The notes under the pieces are model-generated. The model did not search any database, was not told where the DNA came from, and saw only the letters and a program-made list of their open reading frames with translations. The translations under genes were made by a program, and so were the position numbers. 64,000 bases of DNA from assembly GCA_036172455.1 (NCBI GenBank), contig JAXKVY010000002.1, positions 124,001-188,000 of the forward strand, written 5' to 3'. Positions 1 to 7,093 of this stretch are shown in pieces. This DNA comes from Candidatus Izemoplasma sp. GTDB taxonomy: Bacteria > Bacillota_I > Bacilli_A > Izemoplasmatales > Izemoplasmataceae. The stretch's first letter is position 1; every line of letters begins with the position of its first letter.

Positions 1-276
1 GTAATTTTCTAGACACACAGTGCTTCAATATTTCTATGGTGTTCTTAGGGCAGAGTCTTCTATCATCATAGGTTTAAATCTATAGTTGAGTTGATTAAAG
101 GCTTTAAAATTACATAAAATATTACAACAATGGGAGAATTAAACAAAACTAAAAAGAATGACTCCTTTTGAATTCAGAAATCATTCCTTGTGTTTAATTA
201 ATTATTAGGACAAAGTCCAACTTTTAATATTCAGTACAAAATCATCATTTTTGTTATCTTTGTCTATAATTATCAC
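1..276. other. Non-coding stretch at the window's left edge
   Basis: No convincing gene is visible on either strand. The only structure is a weak hairpin at about 151-188 (6-bp stem with a 19-base loop), followed on the minus strand by a short U-run. It could end transcription of the small membrane-protein gene to its right. A gene beyond the left edge may end here, but nothing supports it. Confidence 0.4.
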
Positions 277-720
277 TCAGTAAAGCTTGTTTTGTTTCTC
301 CGCATCATTTTCTTTGTGTTGCCCAACGGATAGTCCAACAGCAACACCAACAGCTAATGTAATAGCAATAAAGGCAGGATTGATAAACATAAAGACAGCG
401 CCAAATGCTAACGATATCCCAATCCCCATCGACATATACTCACTAACGAGTTCACCTTTTTCTATGTAGCCATATTTGTCTCTTACAGTTTGTTTTAGTT
501 CTTTAATTGTTTTTAAAAAGTGTTTCATTACTGATCTATTACCCTCTTTAACATCTTTTAACGTATCTTTTGCATGGTTAAGTAAAGCCTCTACTTGTTC
601 ATCCTCAGTATCACCAAGCTTATTATGAATCTTTACTAAACGAAGAGGTTTCAAGCGTTTTTGTAAATGCGCTGATAAGTCATCATTGAGTGCCTCAATC
701 GTTTGATTGTATGTTGGCAT
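277..720 (-). CDS. Small two-helix membrane protein, hypothetical
   Basis: The product has about 147 residues and unknown function. Residues 1-95 are polar, charged and predicted mostly helical. Residues about 98-134 form two closely spaced hydrophobic, Gly/Ala-rich helices (GIGISLAFGAVF, then AITLAVGVAVGLSVG) separated by FINPAF, so it looks like a membrane hairpin. A short charged tail follows. The start was set at the second ATG because AAGGAG lies 8 bases upstream, whereas the first ATG overlaps that site. The gene is minus strand, apparently monocistronic, directly downstream of the Rieske-type gene. I do not recognise a family; the glycine-zipper-like pattern is only suggestive. Confidence 0.6.
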   Translation of the reverse strand: MPTYNQTIEALNDDLSAHLQKRLKPLRLVKIHNKLGDTEDEQVEALLNHAKDTLKDVKEGNRSVMKHFLKTIKELKQTVRDKYGYIEKGELVSEYMSMGIGISLAFGAVFMFINPAFIAITLAVGVAVGLSVGQHKENDAEKQNKLY

Positions 721-740
721 TATCATCTCTCCTTACACCG

Positions 741-1070
741 TTATACCTTGATATACACTTTTTCATCTTTAATAACAACATCAAAAGTATGAATTTTACG
801 GCTATATCGATCTAATCTTAAGTAATTTGCCTGTCTTTCACTCGTTACTTCACCTGTTTTCAAGGAAATTGGTAGGCCATGATCCTTACAGCGAATAACA
901 CCCTCTTGAATATTTCCTTTTTCTAAAGATATCCCTTGGTGTGGACATTTATTTTGGATGGCATAAACTGTATCGTCTGTATAAATCAGTAATATATCAC
1001 GATACGTAACTTCTACTGCCATTCGTTTCAACTCTTTTAATGTTTTTAATTCTGTCACATAATGTTCCAT
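741..1070 (-). CDS. Rieske-type [2Fe-2S] ferredoxin-like protein
   Basis: A single-domain protein of about 109 residues. It carries the two Rieske cluster motifs, CPHQG (C-x-H) and about 17 residues later CKDHG (C-x2-H), which in this family bind a [2Fe-2S] cluster through two Cys and two His. The length fits stand-alone Rieske ferredoxins of the NirD/BphF type, which pass electrons to oxygenases or reductases. No partner enzyme is nearby, so the acceptor is unknown. The longer upstream reading frame was rejected: the ATG at 1070 has GGGTGAAAG just upstream, and the extra 21 residues look non-coding. No signal peptide, so probably cytoplasmic. Confidence 0.8.
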   Translation of the reverse strand: MEHYVTELKTLKELKRMAVEVTYRDILLIYTDDTVYAIQNKCPHQGISLEKGNIQEGVIRCKDHGLPISLKTGEVTSERQANYLRLDRYSRKIHTFDVVIKDEKVYIKV

Positions 1071-1142
1071 CACTTTCACCCTATCATGTTTACTGTATTC
1101 AGTATAGCATATCCAAAAGAAATAAGGAATCAATGAGATTCC

Positions 1143-1469
1143 TTAGGTTTCATTTTGGATCACAATTTTAATACCAAATACTTCTTTGTTGTCTGTGACA
1201 TCTTTTAACTCAGATTCATTGACGTATTGATAAATCTTATACGGTTTATATTTGAGCAATAGACATAACTTCTTATCATCAGGCATCTTTCTTAATTCAA
1301 TTGCCCGTTTGTACCCTGTTTTAAAGTTACCATTTTTAATAGATCCACGTTTTAATACTAAAAAATGCTTAGAATTGAATGTTAACATACTGTTTTTTGT
1401 TGTCTTAATAACTTTGTAATAATACTCACTATCGACAAAGTCATAAGGCTTAAAATATACTTTTTTCAT
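1143..1469 (-). CDS. Hypothetical protein
   Basis: About 108 residues, basic, rich in Lys and Tyr, with no signal peptide or membrane segment. I recognise no domain. The start is the ATG at 1469; the ATG four codons upstream lies within the GAGGTG ribosome binding site. The stop lies about 70 bases before the Rieske-type gene start, so the two may be co-transcribed. The frame is free of stops and has a good ribosome binding site, which supports a real gene. Confidence 0.6.
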   Translation of the reverse strand: MKKVYFKPYDFVDSEYYYKVIKTTKNSMLTFNSKHFLVLKRGSIKNGNFKTGYKRAIELRKMPDDKKLCLLLKYKPYKIYQYVNESELKDVTDNKEVFGIKIVIQNET

Positions 1470-1481
1470 AAAACACCTCAT

Positions 1482-1742
1482 CTTTGATTTATCTTATTAT
1501 AACACATATTTCTCAATATGGCTATGTTATGGCTTAATCAACAACTTGATTTTTAAAAAAATATTTGATTGTACACAATTTAATATGTTTACACAGTCTA
1601 TTTAAAGTAAAGTAGATCATCGTTATTATGAAATGTGTGACCAAGATGCATTAGGTGATGTGGATTATAATTTATAAAATGACATATTATTCCCAATAAA
1701 CGCATCTATATAAGCGTTAGCAAATCGATTTTGATTAAAAAC
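1482..1742. other. Intergenic stretch without a supported gene
   Basis: About 260 AT-rich bases between the hypothetical gene and the cold-shock terminator. Two stretches look faintly coding but lack a start or ribosome site: about 23 codons on the plus strand at 1606-1677 and about 25 codons on the minus strand at 1676-1750. They may be remnants of lost genes. The region should also hold the promoter of the 1143-1469 gene, but I cannot place it with confidence. Confidence 0.35.
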
Positions 1743-1744
1743 AT

Positions 1745-1773
1745 AAAAAAAAGCCGACATTGTCGGCTTTTTA
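1745..1773 (-). terminator. Terminator of the cold-shock gene
   Basis: The inverted repeat AAGCCGAC / GTCGGCTT (8 bp, 3-base loop, 1751-1769) is followed on the minus strand by a run of seven U. It lies just after the cold-shock gene stop. Confidence 0.85.
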
Positions 1774-1782
1774 GTTAACAAC

Positions 1783-1980
1783 TTATAAAACTTCGATATT
1801 TGTTGCTTGAGGACCTTTTTGGCCTTCTTCAACATCGAAACTTACAGTGTCTCCTTCATCTAAAGATTTGAATCCATCTTTTTGAATTTGAGAATAATGT
1901 GCAAATACATCTTCACCATCTTCAGTAGTGATAAATCCGAATCCTTTTTCAGAATTAAACCATTTTACTGTTCCTGTCAT
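1783..1980 (-). CDS. csp: Cold-shock protein (CspA family)
   Basis: A 65-residue single cold-shock (OB-fold) domain with both RNA-binding motifs: KGFGFIT (RNP1, about residues 12-18) and DVFAHY (RNP2, about 24-29). Family members bind single-stranded RNA and DNA and keep mRNA unstructured, especially after a temperature drop. GGAGG sits 8 bases before the ATG. The leader is long, about 98 bases from the inferred start point, which in this family is commonly where temperature-dependent control acts. A strong terminator follows the stop. The gene is monocistronic, and it is not possible from sequence to say whether it is cold-induced or constitutive. Confidence 0.95.
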   Translation of the reverse strand: MTGTVKWFNSEKGFGFITTEDGEDVFAHYSQIQKDGFKSLDEGDTVSFDVEEGQKGPQATNIEVL

Positions 1981-2085
1981 GACTGTTACCTCCGTTAATT
2001 TTATTTGACGTACTCAATTGCTACTATTAACTAAGGTAACTTTGTACACTTAATTCATTTCTCAATTTTTCTTTCATCAATACTA

Positions 2086-2113
2086 ATAATACACTATATA
2101 AATTAAATTGCAA
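2086..2113 (-). promoter_or_regulatory. Probable promoter of the cold-shock gene
   Basis: Reading the minus strand, TTGCAA (2108-2113), a 16-base spacer and TATTAT (2086-2091) resemble a housekeeping sigma promoter. Transcription would start near 2079, leaving a leader of about 98 bases before the ATG at 1980. Confidence 0.5.
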
Positions 2114-2226
2114 GTAATATCGACTTTTATTTTTATTTAAGCGGTTTTTCACGTATTAAAGCCATTATTTTTAACAAATTTTTGTCTATACTTTATTATC
2201 TCACAAAAAAGTCATTATAATAATGC

Positions 2227-2254
2227 TTGTACTTGTCAAAAACTATGTTATAAT
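2227..2254 (+). promoter_or_regulatory. Promoter of the serine dehydratase gene (extended -10)
   Basis: TTGTAC (2227-2232), 16 bases, then TATAAT (2249-2254), preceded by TG in the extended -10 arrangement TGTTATAAT. It ends 34 bases before the ATG. Confidence 0.65.
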
Positions 2255-2288
2255 CCATATCGAAATCCAGGGTAAATGAGATTATAAT

Positions 2289-3470
2289 ATGGAATCGCTA
2301 AGATTATTATATAAAATAGGACATGGTCCAAGTAGTTCTCATACAATGGGGCCAGAACGAATCTGCCAAAGTGTACATAATATGTATCATGGGGATAAGT
2401 ACCATGTAATATTATATGGATCACTTAGTTTTACGGGACGTGGTCATCTGACAGACTATATCATTCAAAAGACACTTCCTAACAGTCATGTTGAATTTTC
2501 AACTGACATTGATATTCCGCATCCCAATACGATGGATATCATTGTTTACAAGCATAATCAGCTAATTGCACAAGAACGTTATTTTAGTCTCGGTGGTGGA
2601 TCATTTCGTCGTGATGGTGACGCTCCTAAGGACAATATGCAACGATATCCCCATCAGTCTTTTTCAGACATTAAAACTTATTGTCAAGAACAGAACCTTA
2701 CTTTAGTAGAGTATGTCTATCATCATGAACCTAAGATAAAAAAGCATCTCAAAACGGTTTGGAATACTATGCAAGAAAGCATTAATCAAGGCTTGCATAC
2801 CGAAGGGGTGTTGCCTGGTGCGTTAAACATTAAACGAAAAGCCCGATCCCTTCTTTACTCACAACAGAATAAAGTCTCAATTCAATTACGCCTTGTCAGC
2901 GCATTTGCCTATGCGGTGAGTGAAGTTAACGCAAGTGGTGGCAAAGTCGTTACTGCCCCAACTTGTGGAGCTAGCGGGGTGCTACCAAGTGTTTTATATT
3001 ATTTAAAAGATGCCCACAAATATAATGATGAGCTTATCATCGATGCGTTAGCAGTGGCTGGATTAATTGGAAATATTATCAAGCATAATGGATCAATTAG
3101 TGGTGCCGAAGCTGGCTGTCAAGCTGAAGTTGGCACGGCGTGCTCAATGGCTGCGGCAGCCTATGCGTATTTAGAAAATGGTGACCTTGATGTTATTGAG
3201 TATGCTGCTGAAATCGCATTAGAACACCACCTTGGCTTAACCTGTGATCCTGTTCTTGGGTATGTTCAGATTCCTTGCATCGAACGTAACGCAGTGGCGG
3301 GGCATAGAGCGATTAATGCGGGTGAGTTAGCACAATTACTCACATCTACTCAAGTCGTCTCATTTGATACTATTGTTGAGACGATGATTGAAACAGGAAG
3401 AGATATCAATGCGTCTTACCGGGAAACGAGTATCGGTGGACTCGCTAAACGATTTAAGTTAATTGAATAG
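2289..3470 (+). CDS. sdaA: L-serine dehydratase (serine ammonia-lyase), single chain
   Basis: Converts L-serine to pyruvate and ammonia with an oxygen-sensitive [4Fe-4S] cluster. The 393 residues join the beta-type domain (start to about 150, with GPSSSHTMGP near residue 14) and the alpha-type catalytic domain in one chain. Bacillus splits these into two subunits. Conserved cysteines for the cluster are visible in PTCGASGVLPS, AEAGCQAEVG and the C-terminal LTCDPVLG...IPCIERNAVAG stretch. It is somewhat shorter than the E. coli enzyme of about 450 residues. The ribosome site is weak (GGTAAATGAG). The gene is transcribed alone from an extended -10 promoter and converges on typA with a shared terminator. 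Confidence 0.93.
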   Translation: MESLRLLYKIGHGPSSSHTMGPERICQSVHNMYHGDKYHVILYGSLSFTGRGHLTDYIIQKTLPNSHVEFSTDIDIPHPNTMDIIVYKHNQLIAQERYFSLGGGSFRRDGDAPKDNMQRYPHQSFSDIKTYCQEQNLTLVEYVYHHEPKIKKHLKTVWNTMQESINQGLHTEGVLPGALNIKRKARSLLYSQQNKVSIQLRLVSAFAYAVSEVNASGGKVVTAPTCGASGVLPSVLYYLKDAHKYNDELIIDALAVAGLIGNIIKHNGSISGAEAGCQAEVGTACSMAAAAYAYLENGDLDVIEYAAEIALEHHLGLTCDPVLGYVQIPCIERNAVAGHRAINAGELAQLLTSTQVVSFDTIVETMIETGRDINASYRETSIGGLAKRFKLIE

Positions 3471-3473
3471 AAA

Positions 3474-3516
3474 AAAACAAAGCGATTATGAGATTTTTAC
3501 TCATAATCGTTTTGTA
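3474..3516. terminator. Shared terminator between sdaA and typA
   Basis: CGATTATGAG (3483-3492) pairs with CTCATAATCG (3500-3509) across a 7-base loop. A-rich and T-rich flanks allow termination in both directions between the two convergent genes. Confidence 0.8.
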
Positions 3517-5334
3517 TTAATCTTGATAAGATATTGTTTTATTATAGCGTTTGCGTTTATTCTCATCTAAAATCTTTTTTCTTAATCGAATCGCATCTGG
3601 TGTGATTTCAACGAGTTCATCCAATTCGATAAATTCAAGGGCTTCTTCTAATGATAAGTCTAACGGATCGAGTAACTTGATTGCTTCATCTGAACCACTA
3701 GATCGTACGTTAGTAAGTTGTTTATTTTTACACGGATTCACGACTAAATCATTCTGTCTTGAATGCAGTCCAATAATCATACCCGGATATACTTTCGTCG
3801 ATGGTGTAATAATCATCCGTCCCCGTTTCGATAGATTAAATAAACTGTACGCCATTGCAGTACCTTTTTCTTTCGCAATCAAAACACCATTTCGATGTTG
3901 GTCGATATCACCAGCATATGGTTTAAAAGAATCAAATGATTTCTCTAAGGTACCTTGGCCTTTGGTCGCATTGATGAATTCACTTCGGTATCCTATTAAT
4001 CCTCTTGTTGGGACTAAGTATTGTAACTTAGTCATCCCTTCATCACTCATCATATGACGTAATTGTCCCTTGCGTTGATTAAGGGCCGATATGACATTGC
4101 CACTAAACTCATCTGGCAAGGTGATGATGGCTTCTTCATACGGTTCTAGTCGTTTACCATCTTCTTCGATATAAAGTACCTCTGGTTTACTAACGCAGAG
4201 TTCATAACCTTCACGACGCATATTCTCAAGTAAAATAGATAAATGTAATTCGCCACGGCCACTGACTTTAAACCCTTCAATCCCATTTAACGGTTCCACG
4301 GTTAGACCAATATTTGTTTCTAGTTCTTTAAAGAGTCTTGAACGTATTTGTCGAGTCGTTACAAGTGAGCCACTTTGTCCAACAAATGGTCCGTCATTCA
4401 CTAAGAAGTTCATGGCTAATGTTGGTTTCTCAATTTCAATCATATCCATCGCTTCAACATGTTCAGGGTCACACAAGGTTTCACCAATAGAAATATGGCT
4501 AATCCCACTAAACGTCACAATATCACCAGCATATGCCGCTTCTTTTTCAACTTTTGCGAGACCTTCGTTGACATAGACTTTCCCTGTTTTAACAGTAACA
4601 GTCTCACCGTTACGTTTACTCAGTGTATAGGTTGTATTAGCTTTCAGCGTTCCTTTGGTTATACGGCCAATCCCCTGACGCCCTAAATAGTCATCATAAG
4701 CTAAACTAGATACTTGAAGTTGTAACGGGGCATTGGCTAAATCAGGATAAGGATTGGTGACACGTAATAAGGTTTCAAATAATGGTTCTAAGTTGTCACT
4801 GTCATCATCTAAATTATGTAAGGCAATCCCATCACGAGCGATTCCATAAACAATCGGAAAATCACATTGTTCATCTGTTGCGCCTAAGTCGATAAATAAA
4901 TCAAAACACTCATTAACTATCTCTTCAGCACGTTGATCTTTTTTATCCACTTTGTTGATAAAAACAATTGGCTTTAAGTTTTGGTGTAATGCTTTTTCTA
5001 AAACAACACGAGTTTGTGGCATGGGTCCTTCACTTGAATCAACAAGTAAAATAACCGTATCGACTGTTTTAATGATGCGTTCTACTTCACTTGAAAAGTC
5101 AGCATGACCTGGTGTATCAACAATATTGATTTTTGTGTTGTTATGTTCGATGGCACAGTTTTTAGAATAAATAGTAATCCCGCGCTCACGTTCTAAATCA
5201 TTACTATCCATGACTTGTTCGACAACGACTTCATTTTCATGAAAGACACCACTTTGGTTTAACAAGGCATCAACGAGTGTGGATTTTCCCGCATCAACAT
5301 GCGCAACAACTGCAATATTTATTATGGATTTCAT
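3517..5334 (-). CDS. typA: Ribosome-associated GTPase TypA/BipA
   Basis: A translational GTPase of 605 residues, the usual length. The G domain has AHVDAGKST (G1), RERGITI (switch 1), DTPGHADF (G3) and NKVDK (G4), followed by the EF-G-like domains and the BipA-specific C-terminal region. It binds the ribosome and helps 50S assembly and growth at low temperature or under stress. AGGAGG lies 5 bases before the start. It follows the DEAD-box helicase gene by only 22 bases, so the two are probably one operon. With the cold-shock gene nearby, the pairing fits a low-temperature ribosome function, which is an inference. Confidence 0.97.
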   Translation of the reverse strand: MKSIINIAVVAHVDAGKSTLVDALLNQSGVFHENEVVVEQVMDSNDLERERGITIYSKNCAIEHNNTKINIVDTPGHADFSSEVERIIKTVDTVILLVDSSEGPMPQTRVVLEKALHQNLKPIVFINKVDKKDQRAEEIVNECFDLFIDLGATDEQCDFPIVYGIARDGIALHNLDDDSDNLEPLFETLLRVTNPYPDLANAPLQLQVSSLAYDDYLGRQGIGRITKGTLKANTTYTLSKRNGETVTVKTGKVYVNEGLAKVEKEAAYAGDIVTFSGISHISIGETLCDPEHVEAMDMIEIEKPTLAMNFLVNDGPFVGQSGSLVTTRQIRSRLFKELETNIGLTVEPLNGIEGFKVSGRGELHLSILLENMRREGYELCVSKPEVLYIEEDGKRLEPYEEAIITLPDEFSGNVISALNQRKGQLRHMMSDEGMTKLQYLVPTRGLIGYRSEFINATKGQGTLEKSFDSFKPYAGDIDQHRNGVLIAKEKGTAMAYSLFNLSKRGRMIITPSTKVYPGMIIGLHSRQNDLVVNPCKNKQLTNVRSSGSDEAIKLLDPLDLSLEEALEFIELDELVEITPDAIRLRKKILDENKRKRYNKTISYQD

Positions 5335-5356
5335 AATGACCTCCTAAAATAATTCA

Positions 5357-6955
5357 TTACCGACGTTTACGGCGTTTGCCACCGCGTTCTTTGGCAACTT
5401 GAATTGATGTTTTTTTATTTAATATGTGTATATTTGTTAAAGATTTCATGATTTGGTTATGTTTTTTGCTTGGTCCAGTAAAGAAACTAGAACGTTTCGC
5501 AATAATTACGTTATTGATTTGTTCATTTTTTAACCGTGTCCGCTTCATAATCGTTTGAACTAACTCTTTTGGGTTTAATCCATCCTTACGTCCAATGTTA
5601 AAATGATAGCGTGTTTCTCCTTGACCAGGAGCATGTTTCTTTGGTCCTTTGAATTCAATATTTAAGTCCGCTTGATTGTTATCTGATTTAATTTTATCAG
5701 ATGCCATTTTTAATAAAGCCGATACAACTTCAACGGGTTCATGTTTACTTAAGAGTTCCTGAGCCATTGTTTGATGTTTATTTAAAGACGATTCATCAAT
5801 GACTTGAGTAACGGTTTCAATTTTCTTCTGTTTGGTGACATGTTCAATCTTCTCCGGTGTTGGAATATTCTGTTTTTTAATCGTTGACTTTGTGAAGCGT
5901 TCAATATCTTTGATACGATATCTCTCGCGTCCTGAGACCATCATCAATGCCAATCCTTTATTTCCAATCCGGCCTGTACGACCAATCCTATGAACATAGA
6001 ATTCTGGTTTTTCCGGAACATCATAATTAAAAACGACTTCAACATTCTTAATATCTAACCCTCTTGCGGCAACATCTGTTGCAACAAGTATATCTAATAC
6101 ACCTTGATGAAAACTCTCTAATACTTGCATCCGCGAAGGTTGAGACAAGTCCCCATGAATTTTATTTACATTATATCCTTTTTCTGTTAAGGCAATAGTC
6201 ACTTGATCAACTTTGCGTTTGGTATTACAAAAAATGAGTGATAGTTTTGGTTGATACACTTGAAGAAGACGCGTAACAGCGTCTACTTTATGTTTACTAT
6301 GTACTTGATAATAATACTGTGTAATGTCTGTATTAGTCTCTTCATTAGACACAACACTAACTAACTCTGGATTGTTCATGTATTGTTTGGTTAATTTTAC
6401 AATTTGTTTTGGCATCGTCGCACTAAACATCACTGTTTGACGATGCGTATTACTTTGATTAATAATTTTTTCAATGTCTTCTTTGAAGCCCATTTTCATC
6501 ATTTCATCTGCTTCATCTAAGACTAAATAATTTAGGTTTTTTAGTTTAACAAGATGACGATTAGTCATATCAAGTAATCGACCAGGTGTCCCCACAACAA
6601 TTTGTGGTTTCCGTTTTAATGCTTTAATTTGTCGATGCATTGAGGCACCGCCATAAATAGCGGTGGTTTTTAGTTTAGGTAAGTATTTACCAATTTTTTC
6701 AATTTCTGACTGTACCTGTACAGCGAGTTCTCTGGTTGGACAAATGACCAACGCCTGTACATGGGGATTTGAGTAATCAATTTTCTCTAAAAACGGTAAG
6801 GTAAACGCAGCGGTTTTCCCTGTACCAGTTTGTGAATGTCCAATTAAATCAGTGCCTGCTTCAATAAGAGGGATGGCTTGCTTTTGAATCTCTGTGAAAT
6901 CCTTAAAGCCCATTTCCGTTAATGATTTTGCAACTAATGTATTTTTATAATTCAT
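5357..6955 (-). CDS. DEAD-box RNA helicase (DeaD/CshA type) with DbpA-like RNA-binding domain
   Basis: An ATP-dependent RNA helicase of about 532 residues. Visible motifs in order are the Q motif (FTEIQKQAIP), motif I (SQTGTGKTAAF), motif II (VLDEADEMM), motif III (FSATMP) and motif VI (HRIGRTGR). A linker leads to a C-terminal domain at about 440-510 that resembles the DbpA RNA-recognition fold, then a Lys/Arg-rich tail (GGKRRKRR) for RNA binding. Relatives help ribosome assembly, mRNA decay and cold growth. The ATG at 6955 has AAAGGAGG 7 bases upstream, so a further 12 upstream codons were excluded. It heads an apparent operon with typA. Confidence 0.92.
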   Translation of the reverse strand: MNYKNTLVAKSLTEMGFKDFTEIQKQAIPLIEAGTDLIGHSQTGTGKTAAFTLPFLEKIDYSNPHVQALVICPTRELAVQVQSEIEKIGKYLPKLKTTAIYGGASMHRQIKALKRKPQIVVGTPGRLLDMTNRHLVKLKNLNYLVLDEADEMMKMGFKEDIEKIINQSNTHRQTVMFSATMPKQIVKLTKQYMNNPELVSVVSNEETNTDITQYYYQVHSKHKVDAVTRLLQVYQPKLSLIFCNTKRKVDQVTIALTEKGYNVNKIHGDLSQPSRMQVLESFHQGVLDILVATDVAARGLDIKNVEVVFNYDVPEKPEFYVHRIGRTGRIGNKGLALMMVSGRERYRIKDIERFTKSTIKKQNIPTPEKIEHVTKQKKIETVTQVIDESSLNKHQTMAQELLSKHEPVEVVSALLKMASDKIKSDNNQADLNIEFKGPKKHAPGQGETRYHFNIGRKDGLNPKELVQTIMKRTRLKNEQINNVIIAKRSSFFTGPSKKHNQIMKSLTNIHILNKKTSIQVAKERGGKRRKRR

Positions 6956-7049
6956 GATCTTCCTCCTTTGAAGAGCAATTAAGTATAACACTTAATTCAA
7001 AAATGTAAAGATGTAAATGCTTTTATTTAGTTTTATTTATGTGACCATG

Positions 7050-7083
7050 AAAAAAAGATGCCACTTTAAATCCATGGCATCTT
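7050..7083 (-). terminator. Terminator of the EAL-domain gene
   Basis: AAGATGCCA (7055-7063) pairs with TGGCATCTT (7075-7083). On the minus strand the stem is followed by seven U. Confidence 0.85.
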
Positions 7084-7093
7084 GTTTTGATGG

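Noticed and set aside
1606-1677. A 23-codon plus-strand stretch and a similar minus-strand stretch (1676-1750) that look faintly coding
   Set aside because: No start codon with a ribosome site, bounded by stops, too short to assign; noted only as possible gene remnants.
3551-4057. Long open frames opposite typA, rny, mutS and pepP
   Set aside because: They mirror the codon pattern of the real genes on the other strand and lack ribosome sites or recognisable domains.
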